From Afifellaceae bacterium (GTDB taxonomy: Bacteria > Pseudomonadota > Alphaproteobacteria > Rhizobiales > Afifellaceae), in NCBI GenBank assembly GCA_028281235.1, contig JANQKG010000036.1, positions 62,001 through 126,000 on the forward strand: 64,000 nt of DNA. The letters are read 5' to 3'. The notes below the pieces were generated by a model. That model saw only the letters and a list, made by a program, of their open reading frames with translations. It had not been told where the DNA came from and ran no database searches. Within the stretch, counting starts at the first letter, position 1; every line of letters begins with the position of its first letter. The position numbers were made by a program, and so were the translations under genes. Positions 1 to 8,553 of the stretch are shown one piece after another.

Positions 1-990
1 CGCAAGGATGCGGTCGTCCTCGCCCCAGATCACCTGAACGGGCGCTGACACATTGCCGAGGTGATCGCGGACCTGGACGCGCTGCGCGCCGTTGTCGAAA
101 TTCGCATCGGCAATTGTGCGAAGTGCTGCAACGACGCCGTCCAGGCGTTTGAACTTGAGCACCTCCTCCACCATGTCGGCCGTCACGAGGCTCGGGTCAG
201 CAACCAGCAGCTCGATGATCGGGCGAAGCTTGCGCGCCCGGCTCTGACCGATGAACCCTTCGATGAAGTCCTGCGACACATCCGATCCGAACCCGGCCGG
301 TGCAATCAGCGTGAGCGCGCTGACACGCTCAGGTGAGGCCGCGGCGATCGATGTCGCCACCGCGCCGCCGAGCGAATGGCCGACGAGATGCGCCGAATTG
401 ATCTCCGCCGCGTCCATATAGGCCGTAACGGCCGCCGCCAGCGTCGCCACTGCGCCATCGCCGACCGACTTCGTCGAACCGCCGTGGCCGGGGAGGTCGA
501 TGGCATGCACCTGCCGCTCAGCGGCAAGTTCCGCCTGGTTGAACATCCACCCGTTGAGGTCCGCGCCGAAGCCGTGGATGAGAATGACCGCCGCGCCGTC
601 GTCTGGGCCGGCCTTCAGCCGGCGGATGGCGCCGCTTGCGGTCTCCACCATTTCAGGCGTCGGCGCGCCGGCATCGTCGGTCTCCTCCGGCGTGAAATTC
701 TCCAGAAATTCCGTGACGAAGGCTTCGACCTCGCCGTCGGGCACATCCGGTTCCGAAACAACGCCGAGCAGCGCACCGACGGGCACGGTCTCGCCCTCCG
801 ACACCACTTGCTTGCGCAAGATACCGCCGACGGGGCTCTCAAAGACATTGGCGATCTTGGTCGTCTCAATGTCCATGATCTCCTGGCCGGGAGCGATCTC
901 CGCGCCTTCCTCCACGGCCCAGCGGGCCAGCATGCCCTCGTCCATGGCCAGGCCCCATTTCGGCATGGTGATGGGTTTGATCGACGACAC
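1..990 (-). CDS. acoC: AcoC-like E2 component: lipoyl domain fused to alpha/beta hydrolase (3' end outside window)
   Basis: Third gene of a leftward operon; the C-terminus lies beyond the left edge. I chose a GTG start at 990 because a strong GGGAGGA site sits five bases upstream and translation begins MSSIKPITMPKWG, the usual lipoyl-domain opening. Residues about 1-80 form the lipoyl domain, with the lipoylated lysine in DIETTK. The region from about residue 120 is an alpha/beta hydrolase containing LIHGFGADLNGW and the nucleophile elbow GHSLGG. This layout matches AcoC of acetoin-cleaving systems, which passes the acyl group from E1 to coenzyme A. No E3 gene is visible. The true substrate may be another 2-oxo or ketol compound, given the acid-sugar genes next door. 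Confidence 0.85.
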   Translation of the reverse strand, partial: MSSIKPITMPKWGLAMDEGMLARWAVEEGAEIAPGQEIMDIETTKIANVFESPVGGILRKQVVSEGETVPVGALLGVVSEPDVPDGEVEAFVTEFLENFTPEETDDAGAPTPEMVETASGAIRRLKAGPDDGAAVILIHGFGADLNGWMFNQAELAAERQVHAIDLPGHGGSTKSVGDGAVATLAAAVTAYMDAAEINSAHLVGHSLGGAVATSIAAASPERVSALTLIAPAGFGSDVSQDFIEGFIGQSRARKLRPIIELLVADPSLVTADMVEEVLKFKRLDGVVAALRTIADANFDNGAQRVQVRDHLGNVSAPVQVIWGEDDRILA

Positions 991-1063
991 CGATGTCCTC
1001 CCTTTGGCCGCCACCGCTTCGCCTTCATCGCCCCAGGGGGAGAAGCCGGAATCCGGTCGCTCT

Positions 1064-1103
1064 TCACTCACTCTGCGTCACTCACTGAGTCACTCACTCT
1101 GCG
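1064..1103. repeat. short tandem repeat over the acoB stop codon
   Basis: The 14-mer TCACTCACTCTGCG occurs at 1064-1077 and again at 1090-1103, with TCACTCACTGAG between them (period 26 bp). On the coding strand this gives several TGA triplets, and the acoB stop lies inside the repeat. It fills part of the 103-bp acoB-acoC gap. Confidence 0.7.
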
Positions 1104-2122
1104 GCGGCCTTCTCGCCGTATTCGACGATCTCCGTCACCGCCGCTTCGATCTTGGCGACACTCGGGATGTAGATGTCCTCAAGCGCCGGCGAGAACGGCA
1201 CCGGCGCGTGCGGCGCAGTGACGAGCTTGATCGGCGCCTTCAACTCGCCGAAGGCTTCTTGCGCCACCAGTCCGGCGATGTCTGACGCCATGGAGCATCG
1301 CGGATGCGCCTCGTCGACGACCACGACGCGCCCGGTCTCAGCCGCCGTCTCCAGGATCGTCTCGCGGTCGAGCGGCGAAGTGGTGCGCGGGTCGACAACG
1401 GTGCATGTCACGCCGTTCTTGGCGAGATTGTCCGCCGCCTCGTTAGCGAGGTTCACCATGCGCCCGAACGCGATGATCGTCACGTCGTCGCCCTCGCGCG
1501 TGACGTTGGCTTCGCCGAAAGCGATTGCGTAGGGCTCGTCCGGCACCTCCATCTCCATGTCGTACATGGCCTTGTGCTCGAAGAAGATCACCGGATCGTC
1601 GTCGCGGATCGCCTGCGTCAAAAGCCCCTTCGCCTCATAGGCATTGGAGGGCAGCGCCACCTTCAGCCCGGGGATGTGCGTGAAGAGCGGATAGAGGCAC
1701 TGCGAATGCTGTGAGGCGGCCCGGAAGCCGGCGCCGTACATGGTGCGCACCACCATAGGCGTCACCGCCTTGCCGCCGAACATGTAACGGAACTTGGCCG
1801 CCTGGTTGAAAATCTGATCGAAGCACACGCCCATGAAGTCGACGAACATCAGCTCCGCAACCGGGCGCAACCCGGTCGCCGCCGCACCAGCCGCCGCACC
1901 GATGAAGGCGCTCTCCGAGATCGGTGTATCGAGCACACGTTCGCGCCCGAATTCCGCCATCAGCCCCTTGGTGACGCCGAGCGGTCCGCCCCACGCATCA
2001 TCCTCGCCCGGCGCGCCCAACCCGCCGGCGATATCCTCGCCCATGATGACGACACGGTGGTCGCGCCGCATCTCCTGAGTCAGGGCCTCCGCGATCGCCT
2101 GGCGATAGCTTTTGTTGCTCAT
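1094..2122 (-). CDS. acoB: TPP-dependent dehydrogenase E1 beta subunit (AcoB-like)
   Basis: 342 residues, the usual length for the beta subunit of acetoin/pyruvate-type 2-oxo acid dehydrogenase E1. The N-terminus SYRQAIAEALTQEM and the following GEDIAGGLG stretch, the central PVAELMFVDFMG block and the C-terminal transketolase-C domain (VVVDEAHPRCSMASDIAGLV) are all typical. With AcoA it forms an alpha2beta2 E1 that decarboxylates or cleaves the substrate and loads the acyl group on the AcoC lipoyl arm. It starts 12 bp after acoA and is surely co-transcribed. The family is also found as pyruvate and branched-chain dehydrogenases, but the AcoC-type E2 next to it favours the acetoin class. Confidence 0.88.
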   Translation of the reverse strand: MSNKSYRQAIAEALTQEMRRDHRVVIMGEDIAGGLGAPGEDDAWGGPLGVTKGLMAEFGRERVLDTPISESAFIGAAAGAAATGLRPVAELMFVDFMGVCFDQIFNQAAKFRYMFGGKAVTPMVVRTMYGAGFRAASQHSQCLYPLFTHIPGLKVALPSNAYEAKGLLTQAIRDDDPVIFFEHKAMYDMEMEVPDEPYAIAFGEANVTREGDDVTIIAFGRMVNLANEAADNLAKNGVTCTVVDPRTTSPLDRETILETAAETGRVVVVDEAHPRCSMASDIAGLVAQEAFGELKAPIKLVTAPHAPVPFSPALEDIYIPSVAKIEAAVTEIVEYGEKAAAE

Positions 2123-2134
2123 GAGCCGTTTCCC

Positions 2135-3112
2135 CTAGTACGATACATAGACGTCGGTCAGAAGATCCGACTCCGCCGGCATGGCCGCGGCCTTGGCGCT
2201 CGCCACGCATCCCTCGATCTCGGTTCGAACCGCGCCGTCGATTTCATCCAGATCCGCGCCGTTCAAGATAGCCGTCTCAGTGACCCGTTGGCGGAAGATC
2301 GTCAGCGGGTCCGACTCAGCTTTCAACGCTGCAACCTCGTCGGCGGCGCGATAGGTCATCGCGTCGCCTTCGAAATGGCCGTAATGCCTCGCCAGCTTCA
2401 TATGGACGAGGCTCGGCCCGCCGCCGGAGCGCGCCCGCTCAATCGCCTCGGCCGCTACGTCAAATACGGCGAAGAAGTCGAAGCCGTCGACTTCATGCGT
2501 CGCCAACCCAAAGCCCTTGCCGCGATCCACCTGGCTGCCGCCGACCGACCAGCTCGACGCGGTGGATTCCGCATAGCCGTTGTCCTCAACCACAAAGATA
2601 GCGGGCAGGTCCCACACCTTTGCGAGGTTGTAGCTTTCCAGCGTCGTGCCCTGGTTTGATCCACCGTCGCCGACGAAGCATATCGCCACGCCGCCCGTGC
2701 CCAGCGTCTTCGCCGTCAGCGCCGCGCCGCAGATCAACGGCGCGCCCGCGCCCACGATTCCGTTGGCGCCGAGCATGCCCTTCGACAAATCGGCGATGTG
2801 CATAGAGCCGCCTTTGCCGCCGCACAGCCCGTCCTTGCGACCGTAGATCTCGTGCATCATGCCTTCCACGTCGCAGCCCTTGGCGATGGAATGGCCGTGG
2901 CCGCGATGTGTGGACGCGATCGCATCGCGATCGTCGAGGTGCATGCAAAAGCCGACGGCCGACGCTTCCTCGCCGGCGTAAAGATGCACAAATCCGGGAA
3001 TATTCCCCGCGGAGAACTCTTCGTGAACCTTGTCCTCGAAGTCGCGGATCGTGCGCATGCGACGATAGGCGACGAGCAGTTCTTCGCGCGACAATTGAAG
3101 GCCGCTTGCCAT
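2135..3112 (-). CDS. acoA: TPP-dependent dehydrogenase E1 alpha subunit (AcoA-like)
   Basis: 325 residues, full length. The thiamine-diphosphate motif starts with GDGGSNQG at residues 148-155 and closes with the asparagine of EDNGY (N178). The conserved THRGHGHSIAKG and ARHYGHFEGD segments are present. The ATG at 3112 has a GGGAGGGAAGGG site just upstream. It is the first gene of the leftward acoA-acoB-acoC operon and is divergent from the ABC ATPase at 3328, with an inverted repeat (3203-3238) between them. The reaction in the acetoin system is thiamine-dependent cleavage of acetoin to acetaldehyde and an acetyl group. The substrate here is inferred only from family. Confidence 0.88.
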   Translation of the reverse strand: MASGLQLSREELLVAYRRMRTIRDFEDKVHEEFSAGNIPGFVHLYAGEEASAVGFCMHLDDRDAIASTHRGHGHSIAKGCDVEGMMHEIYGRKDGLCGGKGGSMHIADLSKGMLGANGIVGAGAPLICGAALTAKTLGTGGVAICFVGDGGSNQGTTLESYNLAKVWDLPAIFVVEDNGYAESTASSWSVGGSQVDRGKGFGLATHEVDGFDFFAVFDVAAEAIERARSGGGPSLVHMKLARHYGHFEGDAMTYRAADEVAALKAESDPLTIFRQRVTETAILNGADLDEIDGAVRTEIEGCVASAKAAAMPAESDLLTDVYVSY

Positions 3113-3202
3113 TCCCTTCCCTCCCTGAGCACCGCATTCTGTAATGGCGCTGTCTTAGCTGTCGGCGCGATGATGCTTTGGCAGGGGCGGCTTGGCAAGC
3201 GA

Positions 3203-3238
3203 GCCACGTGCCTCCGATGAATTTTTTACGCACGTGGC
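3203..3238. promoter_or_regulatory. inverted repeat in the acoA / ABC ATPase divergent promoter region
   Basis: Perfect 9-bp arms GCCACGTGC (3203-3211) and GCACGTGGC (3230-3238) are separated by 18 bp of T-rich sequence. Each arm contains the palindrome CACGTG. The position between divergent genes suggests an operator for a dimeric regulator; the regulator is unknown. A third CACGTG lies at 12963-12968, upstream of the RuBisCO-like gene. Confidence 0.45.
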
Positions 3239-3327
3239 CTTTGCGCTCGTCCCGTGCAATCATGGCTTGACTGCCCAAGAGCGCCAAAGCAACTTGCGCG
3301 GCGGGAAATCAGCCTAGGGGAAGAAGA

Positions 3328-4389
3328 ATGGCACCGGTGGCAATCCGTGATGTGCGCAAATCATTTGGCACCGTAGAGGTAATCCACGGCGTCAACGTCG
3401 ACATCACGGATGGCGAGTTCGTGATTCTCGTCGGCCCCTCAGGCTGCGGAAAATCGACGCTGCTTCGGATGATCGCAGGGCTGGAGCAGATCTCCATGGG
3501 CGACATCCTGATCGGCGACCGCGTGGTGAACAACGTTCCGCCGAAGGAGCGCGACATCGCCATGGTGTTCCAGAACTATGCGCTCTACCCGCATATGACG
3601 GTGCACGACAATATGGGCTTCTCACTGAAGCTCAGGCGAACCGACAAGCAGGTCATCAAGCAGCGCGTCGGCGAAGCGGCGGAGATTCTCGGCCTGACGC
3701 CGTTGCTCGATCGTTATCCGCGCCAATTGTCGGGCGGCCAGCGCCAGCGCGTCGCCATGGGGCGGGCCATTGTGCGCGATCCGCAGGTCTTCCTGTTCGA
3801 CGAGCCGCTGTCCAATCTGGACGCCAAGCTGCGCGTCGCGATGCGCACGGAGATCAAGGAGCTTCATCAGCGGCTCAGCACGACCACCGTCTATGTCACG
3901 CACGACCAGATCGAGGCGATGACCATGGCCGACAAGATTGTGGTCATGCATGACGGCGTGGTCGAGCAGATCGGCGCGCCGCTCGATCTCTACGACACGC
4001 CGCACAACCTGTTCGTCGCCGGGTTCATCGGCTCACCGGCCATGAACTTCCTCGACGGCAAGGTGGTGCGCGACAACGGCGCCTGGTTTGAGATGGACGG
4101 TGGGCGGCGGCTGCCGCTTTCGCCCGACACGGCGGCCAAGGATGGCCAGACCGTGGTCTACGGCATTCGGCCGGAGCATCTCCATGCCTCCGACACCGGA
4201 ACGGAGGTGGAAGTGTCCGTCGTTGAGCCGACCGGCGCGGAGCTTCAGGTGTTCGCCAAGATCGAGGGGCACGACATCGTCGCGGTGCTGCGTGAGCGCC
4301 TGCCGCTCAAGCCCGGTGAGACCGTTCGTCTTGAGCCCGACATGGAACTCATCCATCTCTTCGACAAGGGCAGCGGCAAGCGCATCTGA
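3328..4389 (+). CDS. sugar ABC transporter ATP-binding protein (MalK/UgpC type)
   Basis: 353 residues, cytoplasmic ATPase of CUT1 carbohydrate importers. Visible motifs are Walker A GPSGCGKST (about residues 37-45), signature LSGGQRQRVA, Walker B FLFDEPLSNLD and the H-loop VTHDQIEAM, followed by a C-terminal MOP/TOBE domain with GIRPEHLH. An AGGGGAAGAAG site precedes the ATG. It has no permease or binding protein next to it; the only such set in the window is at 13965-17242, which has its own ATPase at 17419. It may be an alternative or second ATPase for that transporter. It is followed after 42 bp by the SIS gene. Confidence 0.9.
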   Translation: MAPVAIRDVRKSFGTVEVIHGVNVDITDGEFVILVGPSGCGKSTLLRMIAGLEQISMGDILIGDRVVNNVPPKERDIAMVFQNYALYPHMTVHDNMGFSLKLRRTDKQVIKQRVGEAAEILGLTPLLDRYPRQLSGGQRQRVAMGRAIVRDPQVFLFDEPLSNLDAKLRVAMRTEIKELHQRLSTTTVYVTHDQIEAMTMADKIVVMHDGVVEQIGAPLDLYDTPHNLFVAGFIGSPAMNFLDGKVVRDNGAWFEMDGGRRLPLSPDTAAKDGQTVVYGIRPEHLHASDTGTEVEVSVVEPTGAELQVFAKIEGHDIVAVLRERLPLKPGETVRLEPDMELIHLFDKGSGKRI

Positions 4390-4431
4390 ACGTCGGCCGG
4401 CCGATCGTGTCGATCGCATGTGATGTGACGC

Positions 4432-4986
4432 ATGACCGACCTCTACCAGGCCGCGCTTGACGAGATCGGCACCGCGACAAGCCGGATCGACGATGCGTCC
4501 GTCGATGCGCTGTGCGGTCAGCTGAATGACGCGGGGCGCATTGTCGTCTATGGCTGCGGCCGCGAGGCGCTCCAGGTCCGCGGCTTCGCCATGCGGCTCT
4601 TCCATCTCGGCATGAATGTCGCCGTGGTCGGCGACATGACCTGCCCGCCGGTGGGGCCGGGCGATGTTTTTCTGGCGAGCTCCGGACCCGGCGAGCTTTC
4701 CACGGTGCTGGCCTTGATGGGCGAGGCGAGGGCGGCCGGCGCGTGCACGATCGTGTTGACGGCCGAGGCCGACGGGAGCGCCGCACGGGCGGCCGACGAG
4801 GTGCTTCTTGTCCCGGCGCAGACCATGGCGTCGGACCAGGCGACGGGCGCGCAGGCCGTGCTGCCGATGGGCTCCGTCTATGAGGGTGCGTTGTTCGTGC
4901 TCTTTGAGGTGATGGTGCTGAAGCTCAGGACGCTCCGCGGCACAACGCCTGACGCCATGCGCGCCCGGCACACCAATCTGGAATAG
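4432..4986 (+). CDS. SIS-domain sugar isomerase, 6-phospho-3-hexuloisomerase (HxlB) like
   Basis: 184 residues made almost entirely of one SIS (sugar isomerase) domain. RIVVYGCGREALQVRGFAMR and the FLASSGPGELSTVL phosphosugar loop are the binding signatures, and the C-terminus RARHTNLE is typical of the HxlB family. It probably isomerises a phosphorylated ketose or aldose. No HxlA partner is adjacent, so a formaldehyde-fixing role is not supported. It is the second gene of the rightward unit with the ATPase at 3328 and converges on the kinase gene ending at 5005. The exact substrate is unknown; use of the kinase product (next gene) is an inference. Confidence 0.75.
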   Translation: MTDLYQAALDEIGTATSRIDDASVDALCGQLNDAGRIVVYGCGREALQVRGFAMRLFHLGMNVAVVGDMTCPPVGPGDVFLASSGPGELSTVLALMGEARAAGACTIVLTAEADGSAARAADEVLLVPAQTMASDQATGAQAVLPMGSVYEGALFVLFEVMVLKLRTLRGTTPDAMRARHTNLE

Positions 4987-5004
4987 ACGCGCGCGCTTCC
5001 TCGC

Positions 5005-5940
5005 CTACACCGACGCCTTCAGGAGCGCCTCGACGTCCGCCAGGCTCGGCATGGAGGGCGCAGTGCCGGCGCGCGTGACGGAGATGCCGGCGACCGCAGA
5101 GCCGAAGCGCGCTGCCTCGACCGGGTCCATGCCGCGCGCCAGCGCTGCCGCAAAGCCACCGTTGAAGGCGTCTCCCGCGCCCGTCGTCTCCAGGACCGGC
5201 CCGGCATTGAATGCCGGAACCAGCTCCGACCTGTCCTTGGAGTGGAAGAGGGCGCCGGCCTCGCCGAGCGTGATCAAAGCGGTGCCGACGCCTTTTGACA
5301 GGAACGCCTCCGCCGCCTTGCGTGCATCGTCGGCGCTGGAGACCGGCACGCCTGTCATGACCTCCGCTTCCGTCTCGTTTGGCGTCACGTAGTCGCATAG
5401 CGGATAGATGGCGTCGGGAACCTGTTCCGCCGGCGCTGGATTGAAGATCGTCGCCACGCCTGCCTCACGGGCGATCTGCAAGCCGCGCTGCGCGGCCGGC
5501 ACGGGCTGCTCAAGCTGCGTCACAAAGACCGCCGCGTCGCGGATCGCATCGCCGGCCGCCTCCACGTCCGCCGGCGTGATGGTCGCCGCAGCACCCGGCA
5601 CCACGATAATGGCATTGTCGCCCGTCTGATCATTGACGAAGATGAACGCCGCGCCCGTCGGCTGGTCGGCGGCTTCCAAGACACGCGCCGTGATGCCCTC
5701 AGCCTTCCAGGTGGCGCGGGCAATCGCACCGAACTCGTCTTGCCCGATCTTGGATATGAACGTCACGCCCGCGCCGACGCGCGCCGCGGCCACCGATTGG
5801 TTGGAGCCCTTGCCGCCAGGTCCGAGCTTGAAGCCGGAGCCGGCGATCGTCTCGCCGACGGCCGGCATGCGACCGGCCCAAAATGCGAGGTCCGCGACGA
5901 ACACGCCGAGGATCGCGACGCGGCCATTCCGTTCCGCCAT
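5005..5940 (-). CDS. PfkB-family sugar kinase (ribokinase-like)
   Basis: 311 residues from the ATG at 5940, chosen because GGAGGA lies eight bases upstream and the protein then begins just before the first Rossmann strand (VAILGVFVADLAFW). PfkB signature 1 is GPGGKGSNQSVAAARVGAG. Signature 2, LETTGAGDAFNGGF, carries the catalytic aspartate and anion hole. It is ATP-dependent, phosphorylating a pentose or similar sugar in the cytoplasm. It is the last gene of the long leftward operon and sits 17 bp after the FucU-like mutarotase gene, as ribokinase and RbsD/FucU often do. The sugar could be ribose, apiose or another pentose. Confidence 0.85.
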   Translation of the reverse strand: MAERNGRVAILGVFVADLAFWAGRMPAVGETIAGSGFKLGPGGKGSNQSVAAARVGAGVTFISKIGQDEFGAIARATWKAEGITARVLEAADQPTGAAFIFVNDQTGDNAIIVVPGAAATITPADVEAAGDAIRDAAVFVTQLEQPVPAAQRGLQIAREAGVATIFNPAPAEQVPDAIYPLCDYVTPNETEAEVMTGVPVSSADDARKAAEAFLSKGVGTALITLGEAGALFHSKDRSELVPAFNAGPVLETTGAGDAFNGGFAAALARGMDPVEAARFGSAVAGISVTRAGTAPSMPSLADVEALLKASV

Positions 5941-5957
5941 GCTTTCGGTCCTCCGGC

Positions 5958-6413
5958 TCAAGCCGCATCGGGCGGAATGACGCCCTTCTTGAAGACGAAG
6001 CACCCGTAGAAGCGGCGTTCGCCGGTCTGGATCACGCAATAGGCCTTTCGGGCGAGGTCATAAAAAGCGAAGCGTTCGATGGAGCCGAGCGGTGTCGGCT
6101 TTCCCTCCGCGGCGTCGACCTCTTGCTGCACTTCCGACTGCACCGGTGGAATCTCGTTGGGCTTGTCGACCATCTCCATCCTCAGCGCCGGGTGCTCGAC
6201 AAAACCGTCTAGCGGCATCACCGAGAGGATGGCCTTGGCGGCGCGTCCGGCGGTCACGCAATCGATCCGCAAGAGCTCGCCCAAGACGGTCTCCCGCGCC
6301 ACGGAATCGGAAGGGAAGTTGGTATCGGCGATGATGAGGTCGTCGCCGTGTCCCATGGCGCGAAGCGCATAGAGCACGTCGGCGTTGAGGATCGGATCGA
6401 TGGATTTCAGCAT
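5958..6413 (-). CDS. RbsD/FucU-family sugar mutarotase
   Basis: 151 residues from the ATG at 6413, preceded by AAGGGGAA. The opening LKSIDPILNADVLYALRAMG followed by HGDDLIIADTNFP matches the FucU branch, where the histidine and aspartate act in anomer interconversion. It is decameric or octameric in known members and acts in the cytoplasm. It lies between the kinase and the aldo/keto reductase genes, so it may supply the correct anomer to either. In an apiose-use operon it would be the first intracellular step (inference). Confidence 0.85.
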   Translation of the reverse strand: MLKSIDPILNADVLYALRAMGHGDDLIIADTNFPSDSVARETVLGELLRIDCVTAGRAAKAILSVMPLDGFVEHPALRMEMVDKPNEIPPVQSEVQQEVDAAEGKPTPLGSIERFAFYDLARKAYCVIQTGERRFYGCFVFKKGVIPPDAA

Positions 6414-6453
6414 GTCGGCGTTTCCCCTTGAATGACGTTCGTTTTGCTGTGCG

Positions 6454-7485
6454 CTATCTCCCCGCGGCGGGGACCGGAGCGGAGGCAAAGAGCAGGCCCT
6501 CGCTCTTCAGGTCATCCCACAGAGCGGACGGTATGGGCGTCTCCATCAATTGTCGATTGCTTGTCACTTCATCGGCCGTCACGGCGCCGGGGACGATGGA
6601 CGCCACACGCGGATGGCCAAGTGGAAACTGGATCGCAGCCGCCGCCAGCGGCACGTCGTGCGCTTTGCAGATTGCCTCCATCCGGCCGACGCGCTCTAAA
6701 ATCTCCGGCGGCGCAGGCACATAATTGTAGCGTGCACCGGGCTGCGCGCCTGTGGCGAGGATGCCGGAATTGAACGGCCCGCCCAGGAGAATGGAGAAAT
6801 CCTTCTTGTCCGCCAGCGGCATGAGGTCGTCGAGACCGTCCTGCTCCAGAAGCGTGTAGCGTCCCGCCAGCATGAAGCAGTCGAAATCGCCGGCTTGGGC
6901 GAACCGCACGCAGGGAGCGACTTCGTTCAGCCCGGCGCCGATGGCGCGGACGATTCCCGCGGAGCGGAGTTCGTCCAGCGCGCGATAGGCGCCCTCCATG
7001 GACTCGCGAAACCGCTGATCGAAGGCTTCCGCCGAGCCATGGGTCCACACATCCACGTCATGGATGAGCGCGATATCGATCTGACCGAAGCCCAGCCGCT
7101 GATAGCTGTCCTCCAGCGAGCGCATCGTGCCGTCATAGGAGTAGTCGTAAACCGCTGTGAAGTTCAGCCCGCCGGCAAAGAAGCCACGTTCTTTCGGGCC
7201 CGGCTCCGGTCGTTTGAGGACGCGTCCGACTTTTGTGGAGAGCACGAAATCGGCGCGCGGCTTCTGGCGCAGCACATGCCCCATACGGTGCTCCGAAAGG
7301 CCGAGGCCATAATAGGGCGAAGTGTCGAAGAGCCGTATGCCCTCCGCATAAGCGGTCTCAACAGTCTGCAGCGCATCGTCTTCCGGCAGGCGATCATAGA
7401 GATCGCCGAGCGGCGCACCGCCGAAGCCGAGAATCGTAGTTTCAAGGCGCGAGCGACCGAGCGGACGCCTGGTGCCTATGTTCAT
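6454..7485 (-). CDS. aldo/keto reductase, D-threo-aldose 1-dehydrogenase (sugar dehydrogenase) like
   Basis: 343 residues, TIM-barrel AKR of the L-fucose/D-arabinose 1-dehydrogenase branch. The catalytic tetrad is visible: Asp and Tyr in FDTSPYYGLGLSEHRMG, Lys in LSTKVGR and His in ALIHDVD. The C-terminal IVPGAVTADEV region fits the NAD(P) phosphate site. Members oxidise an aldose at C1 to the lactone. Its place beside a mutarotase and with an ApnL-like lactonase in the same island makes it a good candidate to turn D-apiose into D-apionolactone. The described D-apiose dehydrogenase belongs to another family, so this would be an alternative enzyme (inference). Confidence 0.82.
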   Translation of the reverse strand: MNIGTRRPLGRSRLETTILGFGGAPLGDLYDRLPEDDALQTVETAYAEGIRLFDTSPYYGLGLSEHRMGHVLRQKPRADFVLSTKVGRVLKRPEPGPKERGFFAGGLNFTAVYDYSYDGTMRSLEDSYQRLGFGQIDIALIHDVDVWTHGSAEAFDQRFRESMEGAYRALDELRSAGIVRAIGAGLNEVAPCVRFAQAGDFDCFMLAGRYTLLEQDGLDDLMPLADKKDFSILLGGPFNSGILATGAQPGARYNYVPAPPEILERVGRMEAICKAHDVPLAAAAIQFPLGHPRVASIVPGAVTADEVTSNRQLMETPIPSALWDDLKSEGLLFASAPVPAAGR

Positions 7486-7503
7486 GCCGCACCCTTTTGA
7501 AGA

Positions 7504-8550
7504 TCAGGAAAATCGCTTCTGATAGTCGGCCAGCTTGGCGCGCCATTTATCGTTTGACGTGATGTCGGTGTTGACAATTCCCTCCGGCTGCCCCCCGGCG
7601 ATCATCGCCATGACGGCACGAATGTCGGCCGCGCCGATCTCCGCAAAGCACTGATCGGTCCAGCACAACGAATGCGGCGTGACGATCACGTTCTCCAGCA
7701 TGAAGAGCGGATCGTCTGCGCTTGAAGGCTCATGCGCGAAGACATCGAGGCCGGCGCCGGCGATCCGGTTCGATTGCAGCGCCTCCGTCAGCGCCGCCTG
7801 ATCGACGATCGGCCCGCGTGCGGTGTTGATCAGGAACGCTGAGGGCTTCATCAGCGCCAGCCGCTCCGCATTGACGAGACCGCGTGTCTCCTCCGAAAGC
7901 GGGCAATTGACGCAGACGAAATCGGATTGCCGGAACACGTCCTCAAGCGACACCAGCGAGACGCCGAGCGCCTTGGCGAGGTCCGCATCCGCATAGGGAT
8001 CGTGAGCGACAAAACGCATGTCGAACGCGGCGGCCATACGGAACATCTCCGCCCCGATATTGCCGATGCCGATGGAGCCAAGCGTCAGGCCGACCAGGCC
8101 TTGACCCATATGCGCGCCCCGCTGCGCCCATCCGTCCGGCCCGGCGCGCGTCAGCTTGTCCTTGATCATCAGCCGGCCGGACAACGCCAGCACAAAGGTG
8201 AGGATCGCCACCGCCACCGGCCGCCGCACGCCGCTCGGCGTGATAACGAGCGCCACATCGTTGGCGCTGCAGGCGGCGACATCCACATTGTCGTAGCCGA
8301 CGCCGAAACGCGCCACCATCGCCAGCTGCCCGTCGCCGGGAAAACTCTCCTTGTCGAACCGACCGGCGAGCAGGATCAGCGCGTCGAGCCCCGCCATGTC
8401 GGCAGCGGCGATGCGGCCATCGTTCACCGGGACGTAGTTCCATTCGATGCGCGCATCGTCATCGAGCGGTGACAGGTCGAATGACGGGAAAGCGGGGGAT
8501 CCGTCCGGACGACGAAAATCAGAACTCAATCCGACACGAAATCTATCCAT
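7504..8550 (-). CDS. D-isomer-specific 2-hydroxyacid dehydrogenase
   Basis: 348 residues. The NAD-binding glycine motif GSIGIGNIGAEMF is near residue 180. The catalytic triad is complete: Arg in INTARGPIVDQAAL, Glu in DVFAHEPSS and His in VTPHSLCW. It reduces a 2-oxo acid or oxidises a D-2-hydroxyacid. The starting ATG at 8550 is separated by 3 bp from the upstream aldolase stop, so the two are translationally linked. If the RuBisCO-like enzyme of this operon makes glycolate (the OiaT reaction), a glyoxylate/hydroxypyruvate-type reductase would fit, but substrate cannot be read from sequence. Confidence 0.85.
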   Translation of the reverse strand: MDRFRVGLSSDFRRPDGSPAFPSFDLSPLDDDARIEWNYVPVNDGRIAAADMAGLDALILLAGRFDKESFPGDGQLAMVARFGVGYDNVDVAACSANDVALVITPSGVRRPVAVAILTFVLALSGRLMIKDKLTRAGPDGWAQRGAHMGQGLVGLTLGSIGIGNIGAEMFRMAAAFDMRFVAHDPYADADLAKALGVSLVSLEDVFRQSDFVCVNCPLSEETRGLVNAERLALMKPSAFLINTARGPIVDQAALTEALQSNRIAGAGLDVFAHEPSSADDPLFMLENVIVTPHSLCWTDQCFAEIGAADIRAVMAMIAGGQPEGIVNTDITSNDKWRAKLADYQKRFS

Positions 8551-8553
8551 GGC

